DNA from: JBBQZU01 sp041749535
GTDB taxonomy: Bacteria > Bacteroidota > Bacteroidia > Flavobacteriales_D > Cryomorphaceae
DNA: 64,000 nt
Assembly (NCBI GenBank): GCA_041749535.1
Contig: JBGTBE010000108.1
Location: 243,890 to 307,889 of the forward strand
Direction: 5' to 3'
A program made the translations under genes and the position numbers. Shown one piece after another: positions 28,660 to 37,601 of this stretch. The notes beneath the pieces are model-generated. The model ran no database searches. It was not told the origin of the DNA and saw only the letters and a program-made list of their open reading frames with translations. Positions within the stretch are counted from its first letter, which is position 1, and each line of letters starts with the position of its first letter.

Positions 28660-29457
28660 TCAAATCAGATTTTGCAAACTTGCGAGAAGATCTTGTTTCC
28701 TTTCCCTGGCAACGGGTAAGGAAGTTCCATTTTTTAATACCACAGATTGCTCATCCCCGTGAAGCAGCTCAGAGACTTCTTTCATGTTGACGATGTATGA
28801 TTTGTGGGTTCTGTAAAAGTACTTTGGGAGCAATACTTCATATACTTTCAATGTACGGGTATCCAGATAAGTATGCTTGTCTTTAAAATGAATCAGGGCG
28901 CAATTCCCACTTCCTTCTATGTGCGTAATATCATCTGGATCCAGGAGCTTTATTCCCTTGCTGTGATGAATTGTTATTCGTCGAGGTGGTGTTTGGCGGG
29001 CTATCTCCTCTTCCAGTTTCCGGATGTTCTCCCTGTATGCTGACAGCCCAGAAGGATCAGCAAGATCAAACTTTCGTCGTTGTAGAACTCTTTGTACCGT
29101 TTCAATAAGGTCTTGCTCATCGATGGGTTTCAGTATGTAATGCAAGGCCCGGCTTTCAAAAGCTCTAATAGCATAGTCCTTGAATGCGGTGACAAAAACC
29201 ACATAGAATTGCTCGTTTCCAAGCTGATCTATCAAATCGAACCCTTCCGCACCTGAAGGCATTCGGATGTCAAGAAATATCAGGTCGGGCTTCATGTCCT
29301 GAAATAGTTTTAATGCGGACTTCACGCCATCTGCGGTGCCACATACTTCAATTTCAGGACAATTGTCTTGAAGCATAAATCGCATATTTTCACGAGCCGG
29401 CAACTCATCATCTACAATGATTGCTCTGATTTTATGAATTTCTGCATTTTCACTCAT
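28660..29457 (-). CDS. LytTR-family response regulator (second copy)
   Basis: A 265-residue regulator with the same architecture as the adjacent one. The receiver has phospho-acceptor D63 (IFLDIRMP) and the KP motif LKPIDEQDL. A charged linker (KLEEEIARQTPP) precedes a LytTR domain (LDPDDITHIEGSGNCALI, YRTHKSYIVNMKEV). ATG 29457 is preferred over the longer TTG start at 29478. It is separated by about 100 nt from the kinase-linked regulator, so it may be an independent unit, possibly activated by the same kinase or an unlinked one. The pair probably arose by duplication. Confidence 0.9.
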   Translation of the reverse strand: MSENAEIHKIRAIIVDDELPARENMRFMLQDNCPEIEVCGTADGVKSALKLFQDMKPDLIFLDIRMPSGAEGFDLIDQLGNEQFYVVFVTAFKDYAIRAFESRALHYILKPIDEQDLIETVQRVLQRRKFDLADPSGLSAYRENIRKLEEEIARQTPPRRITIHHSKGIKLLDPDDITHIEGSGNCALIHFKDKHTYLDTRTLKVYEVLLPKYFYRTHKSYIVNMKEVSELLHGDEQSVVLKNGTSLPVARERKQDLLASLQNLI

Positions 29458-29581
29458 CTTGATTTTGAAATTGGTCAATTTCAGGTCCGTTGCTCAAACG
29501 GATAGCACCTTTGGTTTATTTGTCAAGAAAATACTCATCCTTAACGGTAAATTTAATTCAAGATAATCTAAAATAAAGCCT

Positions 29582-29683
29582 ATGTTCACAAATCTACCTC
29601 ACGAAACCCCTCAAATGGACTTTCAGCATTATTGCATTGACAATGATGTTATATCCCTAAGGTGGTTATTCCTTGATCGATAA
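29582..29683 (+). CDS. Possible 33-residue small protein
   Basis: A short ORF starting at ATG 29582 and ending in TAA, encoding a 33-residue peptide (starts MFTNLPHETPQMDF, ends RWLFLDR). It is followed 26 nt later by a strong intrinsic terminator on the same strand, which implies that a transcript ends there and that no longer gene exists to account for it. There is no recognisable family. A non-coding RNA would fit the same evidence. Confidence 0.3.
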   Translation: MFTNLPHETPQMDFQHYCIDNDVISLRWLFLDR

Positions 29684-29709
29684 TGCAGCTTCTTTGATTG
29701 TTTGAATCC

Positions 29710-29738
29710 AGAAGGGGCTACGAAGCCCCTTCTTTTTA
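29710..29738 (+). terminator. Intrinsic terminator between two small ORFs
   Basis: A perfect 10-bp stem (AGAAGGGGCT / AGCCCCTTCT) with loop ACGA, followed by TTTT. The opposite strand lacks a T-run, so it acts on plus-strand transcripts. The only candidate upstream is the 33-residue ORF or a small RNA. Confidence 0.8.
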
Positions 29739-29789
29739 ATATCTGACCCCGTGGCTGATAATATTTCGCTTTGTAACGCATTTAAACCT

Positions 29790-30071
29790 ATGCCGTACAA
29801 GTCCCAAAACCGTAATAGGCAATGGAATATGCAATCTTCCAATCTGATATCTCTTGAGTTTGACTTAAATAAGAATATATTATCCATTAATGTTGATGGA
29901 GAAAGAGAACAAATGGATTTTGAAATCAGCGACGAACGAGGCAATCTTGTTCATGCTGGTTCAATAGAATATCCAACCACATCTGTAAGCATAAATACCA
30001 GCGGAATTCACTGTCTTGTGGTTTTAACTCAGAAAAGTGATATTGTTTGGCTAGACCAGATTTCGCTTTGA
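29790..30071 (+). CDS. Small beta-rich protein resembling an isolated T9SS-type sorting domain
   Basis: A 93-residue ORF with no family match I can name. The last about 65 residues (ILSINVDGEREQ, FEISDERGNLVHAG, INTSGIHCLVVL) have the strand pattern and Gly/Asn turns of type A sorting-domain beta-sandwiches. There is no signal peptide and no attached cargo, so a decayed fragment of a longer secreted gene is possible. The ORF extends to a GTG at 29751. ATG 29790 or ATG 29829 is more likely. It follows a terminator and is convergent with the aminopeptidase gene. Confidence 0.45.
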   Translation: MPYKSQNRNRQWNMQSSNLISLEFDLNKNILSINVDGEREQMDFEISDERGNLVHAGSIEYPTTSVSINTSGIHCLVVLTQKSDIVWLDQISL

Positions 30072-30082
30072 CAAATCATTGA

Positions 30083-31372
30083 CTAATGCTTCATCAGTAA
30101 CTCAATATCATCAGCATCCAGGGGTATATTTTTCATTAGATCAATATAACCGCTTTCTGTAATGAGGATGTCATTTTCCAATCTGATTCCCATATTCTCT
30201 TCCCGAATGTATATTCCCGGTTCCACAGTAAATACCATTCCCGCCTGTATGGGTTCATGCCAATGGCCTACATCATGCACATCAAGACCGAGAAAATGAG
30301 ATGTGCCATGCATGAAATACTTTTTATATGCGGGCATGGCGGGATTTTGATTTGCTACATCTGATTCAGATATAAGTCCAAGCCCGATTAATTCTTTTTC
30401 CATCAATTTACCAACTTCCTTGTGGTAGTCTGCAAGCATCACACCCGGCTTAAGCAACTTCATTGCGGCACGCATTACACGCAGCACAGCGTTGTAAACG
30501 GATTTTTGCCTTTCGGAAAATTTTCCGTTTACCGGCACAGTGCGCGTCATATCACTGGCGTAGTTTCCATATTCTGCACCCACGTCCATCAGTATCAGGT
30601 CGCCGTCCTTGCATGGCTTGTTATTTTCTACATAATGGAGTACGCAGGCATTAAAGCCTGATGCTACAATAGGACCGTAGGCAAAGCCCTTTGACCCTCT
30701 GCGCACAAACTCATGCTGAAATTCAGCTTCAATTTCATACTCAATTACACCGGGCTTTATAAATTGTAGTACCCTTCTTAAACCGGCTTCAGTAATATCG
30801 CATGCTTTTTGAATCTGGTCGATTTCTTCCCGGCTTTTCACCGAACGGAGTTTGTGCATGGCCGGGGCTATTCTGTCATAGCGGTGCAGCGGATATTGCT
30901 CCCTGAGCGCCTTGCCAAGTCTTTCATCGCGGGTTTCTACTTCGTTACTTTGGCGCAAATGTTCATTGCTGTTCAGAAACACCACAGTGCACTCAGCCAT
31001 AAGCGATTTCATGATGGTGGTGTAATTGCTGAGCCAGTAAATCGTAGTTATTCCCGAAAGGGCTGTAGCCTGTGCCTTGCTGAGTTTCTCCCCTTCCCAA
31101 ATGGCAATCTCATCATTGGTTTCACGTACAAATAAAATTTCTCGATGAGCTGCATTTGTGCAATGGGGAAACAGGACCAAAACCGATTCTTCCTGATCAA
31201 TTCCCGACAAGTAAAGTAGATCGCTGTTTTGGCGAAAGCCCATGCTGCCGTCAGCATTGGTTGGCATTACATCGTTTGAATTAAATACGCACAAGGCATT
31301 TGGCGGAAGCATGCTGGTAAGCAAGGTTCGATGACTCTTATAAATTGCAGCGCTGAGCGGTGTGTATCGCAT
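30083..31372 (-). CDS. pepP: Xaa-Pro aminopeptidase (aminopeptidase P)
   Basis: A 429-residue cytosolic metallopeptidase that removes an N-terminal residue preceding proline. The N-terminal AMP_N domain includes GFRQNSDLLYLSG. The pita-bread catalytic domain has dimetal ligands D263 and D274 (LMDVGAEYGNYASDMTRT), H359 (HGTSHFLGLDVHDVG), E384 (FTVEPGIY) and E399 (GIRLENDIL), all intact. Length matches the family. It is transcribed divergently from sdhC, with a TAnnTTTG element on its own strand about 20 nt upstream. Confidence 0.95.
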   Translation of the reverse strand: MRYTPLSAAIYKSHRTLLTSMLPPNALCVFNSNDVMPTNADGSMGFRQNSDLLYLSGIDQEESVLVLFPHCTNAAHREILFVRETNDEIAIWEGEKLSKAQATALSGITTIYWLSNYTTIMKSLMAECTVVFLNSNEHLRQSNEVETRDERLGKALREQYPLHRYDRIAPAMHKLRSVKSREEIDQIQKACDITEAGLRRVLQFIKPGVIEYEIEAEFQHEFVRRGSKGFAYGPIVASGFNACVLHYVENNKPCKDGDLILMDVGAEYGNYASDMTRTVPVNGKFSERQKSVYNAVLRVMRAAMKLLKPGVMLADYHKEVGKLMEKELIGLGLISESDVANQNPAMPAYKKYFMHGTSHFLGLDVHDVGHWHEPIQAGMVFTVEPGIYIREENMGIRLENDILITESGYIDLMKNIPLDADDIELLMKH

Positions 31373-31392
31373 AATCTTGATTTCTTAACAGC

Positions 31393-31400
31393 CAAAAGTA
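31393..31400 (-). promoter_or_regulatory. Predicted pepP -7 promoter element
   Basis: On the minus strand TACTTTTG matches TAnnTTTG about 20 nt before the pepP ATG. No -33 element was found at the standard spacing, so confidence is limited. Confidence 0.35.
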
Positions 31401-31473
31401 AACTTTCTCCTGATACCGCTGTTTTTAATTGGGTGAAGAAAGAACCGTGAAGAATGAATCCAAATTATACTCT

Positions 31474-31507
31474 TTTGTCAGTTTTAAGGCATCATATTCT
31501 ACCTTTG
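31474..31507 (+). promoter_or_regulatory. Predicted sdhCAB promoter
   Basis: TTTG (31474-31477), a 22-nt spacer, then TACCTTTG (31500-31507), 31 nt before the sdhC ATG. Both boxes match the Bacteroidota vegetative promoter. Confidence 0.6.
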
Positions 31508-31538
31508 CGCAACTTAAACCAAAGCAGATAAAGGTAAA

Positions 31539-32225
31539 ATGAGTAAATCAGCAATTCTACAATCAAGCCTTGCCAAAAAATACTGGATGGCTGCCACTGG
31601 CTTGTTTCTCTGTTTGTTTCTTGTGGGCCACCTTGCAGGGAATTTGCAATTGTTCATGACTGGCGAACAAGGGCAGCTTCAATTTAACGCCTACGCAAAA
31701 TTCATGACCAGTAATCCAGCTGTTAAATTGCTGAGTTACCTTACCTATTTTAGTATTCTTTTTCACGCTGTTGATGGCTTGTTGCTTACCATCGCTAATC
31801 GCAAGGCAAGGCCAGTAAGCTATGCATATTCGAAACCATCAGCCAATTCTCCCTGGACCTCAAGAAATATGGGGATTTTGGGCACGGTGATTCTCGTGTT
31901 TATCATCGTACATATGGGCAATTTTTGGTATGTAATGCACTGGGGCAATATTCCAAACGACAGTGTAGGAAATAGAGACTTGCATACTGTAGTTATGGCA
32001 GCATTCAGAGATCCTTCTATCGGATTGGTGTACACGATAGGGTATGTTCTTGCCATGCTTGCAGTTTCATTTCACCTTGTTCATGGAGTACAGAGCGCAT
32101 TTCAATCACTTGGTCTGAAAACACAAAAGATAGAAGGCGCCATTAAGGCGTTCGGGTATGGATTCGCAATTTTGATTCCACTACTTTTCGCCATCATTCC
32201 GGTTTATATTTTCTTAACTAAATAA
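31539..32225 (+). CDS. sdhC: Succinate dehydrogenase cytochrome b subunit (b558 type)
   Basis: A 228-residue integral membrane protein with five predicted helices. It is the single diheme anchor of type-B succinate:quinone oxidoreductases, as in Bacteroidota and Wolinella fumarate reductase. It begins with a helix containing LFLCLFLVGHLAGN, whose histidine is a likely heme ligand. Further histidines lie in ILFHAVDG, IIVHMGNFW and SFHLVHGVQSA. It passes electrons from SdhB to menaquinone. It is the first gene of sdhCAB, with sdhA 12 nt downstream. Confidence 0.94.
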   Translation: MSKSAILQSSLAKKYWMAATGLFLCLFLVGHLAGNLQLFMTGEQGQLQFNAYAKFMTSNPAVKLLSYLTYFSILFHAVDGLLLTIANRKARPVSYAYSKPSANSPWTSRNMGILGTVILVFIIVHMGNFWYVMHWGNIPNDSVGNRDLHTVVMAAFRDPSIGLVYTIGYVLAMLAVSFHLVHGVQSAFQSLGLKTQKIEGAIKAFGYGFAILIPLLFAIIPVYIFLTK

Positions 32226-32237
32226 CCCAAAGACGTC

Positions 32238-34241
32238 ATGACCAAGCTCAATGCACATATTCCTGACGGACCCATCGATAAAAAGTGGACAAGTCATAAA
32301 GACCATATAAACCTGGTAAACCCAGCCAATAAGCGAAATATTGATATTATAGTCGTGGGTACAGGTTTGGCCGGCGCTTCTGCAGCGGCTTCCCTCGGCG
32401 AGATGGGCTACAATGTAAAGGCCTTCTGTTTTCAGGATTCACCGCGCAGAGCGCATTCTATTGCAGCCCAAGGTGGAATAAATGCTGCCAAGAATTATCA
32501 GAATGACGGTGACAGTGTGTACCGCCTCTTTTACGATACAGTGAAAGGGGGCGATTACCGCGCAAGAGAAGCCAATGTCCATCGTCTGGCAGAAGTGTCG
32601 GTGAGCATTATAGACCAGTGTGTGGCTCAGGGCGTTCCGTTTGCAAGAGATTATGGCGGACTGCTTGACAACCGCTCATTCGGTGGCGTACAAGTATCGC
32701 GAACCTTTTATGCAAAAGGTCAAACCGGACAGCAGTTGCTGCTAGGAGCTTATTCAGCGCTTTCGCGACAAATAGCCAAGGGCACAGTGAAGATGTACAA
32801 CCGACACGAAATGCTCGACCTGGTAAAAGTGGGAGGCAAAGCCCGTGGCATCATAGCCCGAAACCTTGTATCAGGAAAAGTAGAACGGTTTAGCGCGCAT
32901 GCTGTTGTTGTTTGTACCGGTGGATATGGCAACGTATTTTACCTATCTACCAATGCAATGGGCTCTAATGTGACTGCAGCTTGGAAGGCCCACCGAAGAG
33001 GCGCCTTCATGGCAAATCCTTGTTTCACGCAAATACATCCAACCTGCATTCCCGTTTCGGGTGAGTACCAATCTAAACTTACCCTTATGTCGGAGTCGCT
33101 TCGCAACGATGGCCGTATATGGGTGCCAGCAAAAGCTGAAGATGCCAAAGCCATTCGTGAAGGCAAATTGAAACCCACAGAGTTGAAAGAAGGAGACAGG
33201 GATTATTTTTTAGAGCGTAGGTATCCGGCATTTGGAAATCTCGTTCCGCGCGATGTTGCTTCCCGAGCCGCCAAAGAGCGTTGTGATGCCGGATTTGGTG
33301 TAAACAAAACAGGTGAAGCAGTTTATCTCGACTTCGCTGATGCGATAATGCGCTACGGAAGGATTGAAGCCAATTTACATGGCTTGGAGAACCCTGGTGA
33401 TGACAAAGTTCGGGAACTCGGCACAAAGATCGTGGCATCCAAATACGGGAACCTTTTTGATATGTACGAGAAGATTATAGACCAAAATCCGTATTCGACT
33501 CCAATGATGATATATCCGGCGGTGCACTACACAATGGGTGGTCTGTGGGTTGATTACAACCTGATGACCACAGTGGAAGGATGCTACGCCTGCGGTGAAG
33601 CAAACTTTAGCGACCACGGTGCCAACAGGCTTGGGGCATCTGCCCTGATGCAGGGTCTGGCCGATGGGTATTTCGTGCTTCCCTATACCATTGGCGATTA
33701 CCTTTCAAAAGATATTCGAACCGGCAAAATCTCTACAGACCTGCCTGAGTTTGCGGAAGCTGAAAAGGAGGCTACCGGAATACTCGAAAGAATTCTTGCC
33801 GTGAAGGGCACCAAGCAAGTGGACTACTTTCACAGAAAGCTGGGCCGCATCATGTGGGACGAGTGCGGTATGAGCCGAAACGAAAAAGGCTTGAAATGGG
33901 CCATGGACGAAATTCGGAATCTACGTGAGCAGTTTTGGAATGACGTACGCGTTCCAGGTTCAATCAATGAAGTGAACCCCGAACTTGAAAAGGCGGGAAG
34001 AGTGTTAGACTTTCTTGAGCTTGGCGAGCTAATGTGCAAGGATGCCCTTGACCGGAACGAATCGTGCGGTGGACATTTCAGGGAGGAGTACAGAACCGAA
34101 GATGGAGAAGCGATGCGCGATGATGAGCATTACCGCCACGTAAGTGCATACGAGTTCACAGGAGAGCCTAAGGATGCCATTCTGCACAAAGAACCACTTC
34201 TATACGAAGCGATTGAACTGAAAACCAGAAGTTATAAATAA
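32238..34241 (+). CDS. sdhA: Succinate dehydrogenase / fumarate reductase flavoprotein subunit
   Basis: A 667-residue catalytic subunit that oxidises succinate to fumarate. The N-terminal Rossmann motif GTGLAGASAAASLGEMGY binds FAD, and H73 in RRAHSIAAQGGIN is the covalent FAD attachment site. Substrate-site elements FTQIHPTCIP and a catalytic-arginine region follow, then YPAVHYTMGGLWVD, ACGEANFSDHGANRLGA and the C-terminal domain (EYRTEDGEAMRDDEHY). The extended length is typical of Bacteroidota and epsilonproteobacterial B-type enzymes. It is cotranscribed with sdhC and sdhB. Confidence 0.97.
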   Translation: MTKLNAHIPDGPIDKKWTSHKDHINLVNPANKRNIDIIVVGTGLAGASAAASLGEMGYNVKAFCFQDSPRRAHSIAAQGGINAAKNYQNDGDSVYRLFYDTVKGGDYRAREANVHRLAEVSVSIIDQCVAQGVPFARDYGGLLDNRSFGGVQVSRTFYAKGQTGQQLLLGAYSALSRQIAKGTVKMYNRHEMLDLVKVGGKARGIIARNLVSGKVERFSAHAVVVCTGGYGNVFYLSTNAMGSNVTAAWKAHRRGAFMANPCFTQIHPTCIPVSGEYQSKLTLMSESLRNDGRIWVPAKAEDAKAIREGKLKPTELKEGDRDYFLERRYPAFGNLVPRDVASRAAKERCDAGFGVNKTGEAVYLDFADAIMRYGRIEANLHGLENPGDDKVRELGTKIVASKYGNLFDMYEKIIDQNPYSTPMMIYPAVHYTMGGLWVDYNLMTTVEGCYACGEANFSDHGANRLGASALMQGLADGYFVLPYTIGDYLSKDIRTGKISTDLPEFAEAEKEATGILERILAVKGTKQVDYFHRKLGRIMWDECGMSRNEKGLKWAMDEIRNLREQFWNDVRVPGSINEVNPELEKAGRVLDFLELGELMCKDALDRNESCGGHFREEYRTEDGEAMRDDEHYRHVSAYEFTGEPKDAILHKEPLLYEAIELKTRSYK

Positions 34242-34261
34242 GAAGAAAGTTTTAAAGAGAT

Positions 34262-35014
34262 ATGAAACTTACATTAAAAATCTGGCGACAGCCATCACCA
34301 AAAGCCATCGGCAAATTGCAAACATATGAGGTGAGCGACATCAGCGAGGATATGTCTTTTCTTGAAATGATAGATGTTCTGAATGGCATCCTGATTGAAA
34401 AAGGCGATGATCCTGTAGCTTTTGACCACGATTGTCGCGAAGGTATTTGCGGTGCTTGCAGCATGTATATCAATGGGCAACCACACGGTCCCATGGCGCG
34501 CACCACTACCTGCCAACTGCATATGCGCTCTTTCAATGATGGCGACACCATTCATATTGAGCCTTGGAGAGCGTCGGCTTTTCCGGTGATGAAAGACTTG
34601 ATGGTGGATCGTTCAGCCTTTGACAGGATTATACAGGCAGGAGGCTATATTTCTGTAAATACAAGCGGAAATACACTTGATGCGAATGCGATTCCAATTC
34701 CCAAAAAGGACGCCGATATGGCTTTCGACTCTGCCACCTGTATCGGTTGCGGCGCGTGTGTAGCGGCTTGTAAAAATGCATCAGCCATGCTGTTTACTTC
34801 AGCCAAGGTATCGCAGCTTTCATTGTTGCCGCAGGGACAGGTTGAAGCGGCAGAGCGTGTGCAGAATATGGTGGCACAGATGGACAAGGAAGGATTTGGC
34901 AACTGCACCGTTACTGGTGCTTGTGAAGCTGAATGCCCCGTAGGCATCTCTTTGGAGAATATCGTTCGCATGAACAGGGAATACCTGAAAGCAAGTATTT
35001 CTCCGGGTAAATAA
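34262..35014 (+). CDS. sdhB: Succinate dehydrogenase iron-sulfur subunit
   Basis: A 250-residue electron-transfer subunit with three clusters. [2Fe-2S] ligands are C58, C63, C66 (DCREGICGACSM) and C84. The second and third cluster ligands are C160, C163, C166 and C170 (CIGCGACVAAC), and C215, C221 and C225 (CEAECPVGI). It carries electrons from SdhA flavin to the SdhC hemes. It starts 20 nt after sdhA and ends the operon; an imperfect hairpin about 25 nt downstream may terminate it. Confidence 0.97.
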   Translation: MKLTLKIWRQPSPKAIGKLQTYEVSDISEDMSFLEMIDVLNGILIEKGDDPVAFDHDCREGICGACSMYINGQPHGPMARTTTCQLHMRSFNDGDTIHIEPWRASAFPVMKDLMVDRSAFDRIIQAGGYISVNTSGNTLDANAIPIPKKDADMAFDSATCIGCGACVAACKNASAMLFTSAKVSQLSLLPQGQVEAAERVQNMVAQMDKEGFGNCTVTGACEAECPVGISLENIVRMNREYLKASISPGK

Positions 35015-35615
35015 TTGTACGCTATATTCTAAATAAGAAGCGACTCGGTTCAGTCGGGGCGATTCTATTTTAGTTGAAATGTAATTCATTCAACCTATTC
35101 CCAATTTCCAAAAGGGCTTAGGGGTAGAGTATTGAGTTAGCTCAGCGCATTCTATTGTTCTTTTCGCCCTAATTACAGGGCCTTAAATATGTACAAGCTA
35201 AACTTCGTAAAAAATTGTTCGAGAGTGTTTAGTGAGTAGCTCAATACCCCGACTGCCGATGCAAAATAAAAAATTAACTATCCTCCATTGCTAAGGGAGG
35301 ATTATGAGTGCTTAAGATTTGGCAACTGAACATAGCCGAAGCCGCTGTCTGTTATTAAGGGGACCATATTCCGACGGTAATTGTGGTCTTAATAGCTACC
35401 TTTCTATGCAGCATTTGATTTTCACTTTACCTTCATTTTTCCCAGTCAATTCAATCATTTCCATGATTGCTTATGCAGGCCAGGGTTATTGGAGTAAGCT
35501 CAGAAAAAGCGCAGCCTTTAAGAATTTCTATCTCAATAATTTCCACAATTTTTTGCCTTATGGATATTTAATAGTTCAGCTTTTCTCATGGGCTTACATT
35601 CAGTAATTTTAACCC
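35015..35615. other. Gene-free 0.6-kb stretch after sdhB
   Basis: No convincing gene in about 600 bp. An imperfect hairpin at 35036-35066 (CGACT / AGTCG core, followed by ATTTTA) could terminate sdhCAB. A second short hairpin lies at 35282-35302 (TCCTCC / GGAGGA) without a T-run. The TTG-started 95-codon frame at 35319-35606 has no recognisable domain. Its first codons resemble the start of the next gene (ATGGCAACAGAACA-like) over about 20 nt, which may be coincidence or a small duplication. Confidence 0.5.
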
Positions 35616-35993
35616 ATGGCAACAGAACAAAGCGAAGAAATACTCGACTTGCCCGAAGGCAGGAGGAGCCATGGTTATATAGTTTGGCTTTATATCATTT
35701 CAGCATTGTTTTTGGCCTACTGGTATATAGCGTCGTGGTTGCATTGGCCCTGGCAGGGTGAAGCGCTGCTTATTGGTTTGCTGGTTCTGGTAGTCGTTCT
35801 TTTGCTGCGATTTTTGAGGCACAGCCGCCGCTTGTATGAGTACTTCTATCTGATTGGTAAATGCGTGCTTATAGTCGGCATATTTTTTCATTTTATGCGG
35901 ATACCAGGAACCTGGTATTTTATCATTGCCGCTTTTGCCGCATTCAGTGGCGGCTTGCTCGCCCTTTCTTTTGGTAAACCGGCGCGCAATTAA
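35616..35993 (+). CDS. Small four-helix membrane protein, function unknown
   Basis: A 125-residue protein with a short hydrophilic N-terminus (ATEQSEEILDLPEG) and four predicted membrane helices at about residues 21-43, 48-65, 76-94 and 100-119. An arginine-rich cytoplasmic loop (RFLRHSRRLYEYF) separates helices 2 and 3. It resembles uncharacterised Bacteroidota inner-membrane proteins but I cannot name a family. It is a single gene convergent with the DNA ligase gene. The GldL-like possibility was considered, but GldL-specific features are absent. Confidence 0.65.
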   Translation: MATEQSEEILDLPEGRRSHGYIVWLYIISALFLAYWYIASWLHWPWQGEALLIGLLVLVVVLLLRFLRHSRRLYEYFYLIGKCVLIVGIFFHFMRIPGTWYFIIAAFAAFSGGLLALSFGKPARN

Positions 35994-36008
35994 AATTGAA
36001 CTGACGTT

Positions 36009-37601
36009 CTAAACGTTAAAATTTTTCAGGATAGACTTGAGATCATCGAGTGTATTTGCGTCGGCGGCAACTTTGTCTTTGCGCCAGCGCAGCATACGCG
36101 GAAAACGCAGCGCAATACCCGATTTGTGTCTGGTACTTGGGGCAATTCCTTCAAAGCCTATTTCAAAAACAAGTTCGGGTGTAACGCTGCGCACAGGACC
36201 GAATTTTTCAAGGGTATTTTTTTTCACAAATCGGTCTACCTCCTGCATTTCTTTATCAGTAAGGCCACTGTATGCTTTTGCAAATGGCACCAACTCGGTA
36301 CCCTGCCATACGGCAAATGTATAGTCACTGTACAGATTGGCGCGACGGCCATGGCCGCGCATGGCGTATATCAATACAGCATCAATACTGAGCGGGTCTA
36401 CTTTCCACTTCCACCAATAGCCCCGCTTGCGCCCTACCTGATAGGGGCTGTCGAGGCGTTTTATCATCAGCCCTTCGGCCAGTTTTTCGCGGCTTTGGGC
36501 ACGGAGGGTTTTGGCCTGGTCCCAACTTGCAGCTTGCAGTCTTTCAGATAGGATCAGGGTATGCGCATTCGTTTCCATCACAATTGATTCAAGCAAATTT
36601 CGGCGCGTGCTCAATGGTTCTTCGCGTATGTCGCGACCTTTATATTCCAGCAGATCGTAGACTACCATTACCACGGGCGCGGTTTTAAGTACTTGTTTCG
36701 AAACAGTTTTTCTTCCTATTCGGGTTTGAAGAAAATTGAAAGGCAGGGGTTTTCCGTCTTGCCAGGCCATAATTTCTCCGTCGATCACGCAATCGCAGGG
36801 CAGCGATAGAGCGAGTGCCGACAACTCAGGAAAACGATCGGTGATGAGCTCTTCACCACGGCTCCACAGGTATATTTCGTTTTTCCGGAAAATGAGCTGA
36901 CCCCTTATACCATCCCATTTGTATTCAAGTTGCCAATCGCTTACACAACCTAGAGATTCCGTACTTTCTTCTAGTGGATAGGCGAGGTAGAAAGGGTAGG
37001 GGCGTGAAAGATTATTAATCCCCTCATTATCGGAAATTAAGCGCTGAACAGAATTTTCCTGAGGTGTCCACTTCCCCATGAGCTTATGGGCTATGTCGCC
37101 TTCTTCCATATGGTAATGCGTAGCGAGTGCTTTTACCATCAGCTTTTGCGATACGCCTACCCGAAATCCGCCAGTGATGAGTTTGTTGAATACAAAACGC
37201 TCTGTTTGGGTCATCCCGGCCCAGGCTTGCTTTACGAAGGTTTCTGCTGCAGCTTCATCCTTCCCCGAAAGAGATAAGAGTGCTGTCATATACTCGGACA
37301 ATGTAATGCTGCTGCATTGGGCCACCGGGGGCAATACCAGAGAGATAGTTTCGGCCAGATCGCCTACCACGAAATACGATTCTTCAAAGAGCCAAAGTGG
37401 AATGCCCGAGACTTGCGCAGCCCATTGGCGCATAAGTGCGGTGTTAACAGGGCGTTTCGGCCGCCGGCCCATAAGTAACGCGACGCACCATGTTTTGTCA
37501 GCTTCGCCCGCAATGGCCAGATAATCGGTTAGCGCGCGAAGTTTCGCAGTCGTTTTGGTGGTGCTGTCGAGTTGTGCTACAAGATAGGCGAAGTGTTTCA
37601 T
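36009..37601 (-). CDS. ATP-dependent DNA ligase of the ligase-associated repair set
   Basis: A 530-residue DNA ligase. An N-terminal helical DNA-binding domain (about 1-210) is followed by the nucleotidyltransferase core with motif I KWDGIR (AMP-accepting lysine K228), CVIDGEIMAW, AEGLMIKRLDSPYQVGRK and WWKWK (motif V), then an OB fold with SVTPELVFEIGFEGI and ALRFPRMLRWR. This matches the bacterial ligase family encoded with an Lhr-type helicase, an MPE-type nuclease (PdeM) and a beta-lactamase-fold exonuclease. The exonuclease gene directly precedes it with a 4-nt overlap. The helicase and PdeM are about 8 kb away on the other strand. Confidence 0.94.
   Translation of the reverse strand: MKHFAYLVAQLDSTTKTTAKLRALTDYLAIAGEADKTWCVALLMGRRPKRPVNTALMRQWAAQVSGIPLWLFEESYFVVGDLAETISLVLPPVAQCSSITLSEYMTALLSLSGKDEAAAETFVKQAWAGMTQTERFVFNKLITGGFRVGVSQKLMVKALATHYHMEEGDIAHKLMGKWTPQENSVQRLISDNEGINNLSRPYPFYLAYPLEESTESLGCVSDWQLEYKWDGIRGQLIFRKNEIYLWSRGEELITDRFPELSALALSLPCDCVIDGEIMAWQDGKPLPFNFLQTRIGRKTVSKQVLKTAPVVMVVYDLLEYKGRDIREEPLSTRRNLLESIVMETNAHTLILSERLQAASWDQAKTLRAQSREKLAEGLMIKRLDSPYQVGRKRGYWWKWKVDPLSIDAVLIYAMRGHGRRANLYSDYTFAVWQGTELVPFAKAYSGLTDKEMQEVDRFVKKNTLEKFGPVRSVTPELVFEIGFEGIAPSTRHKSGIALRFPRMLRWRKDKVAADANTLDDLKSILKNFNV

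Noticed and set aside
35319..35606. 95-codon TTG-started ORF after sdhB
   Set aside because: No recognisable domain, non-ATG start and an amino-acid pattern unlike nearby genes; the first codons resemble the next gene start only over about 20 nt.
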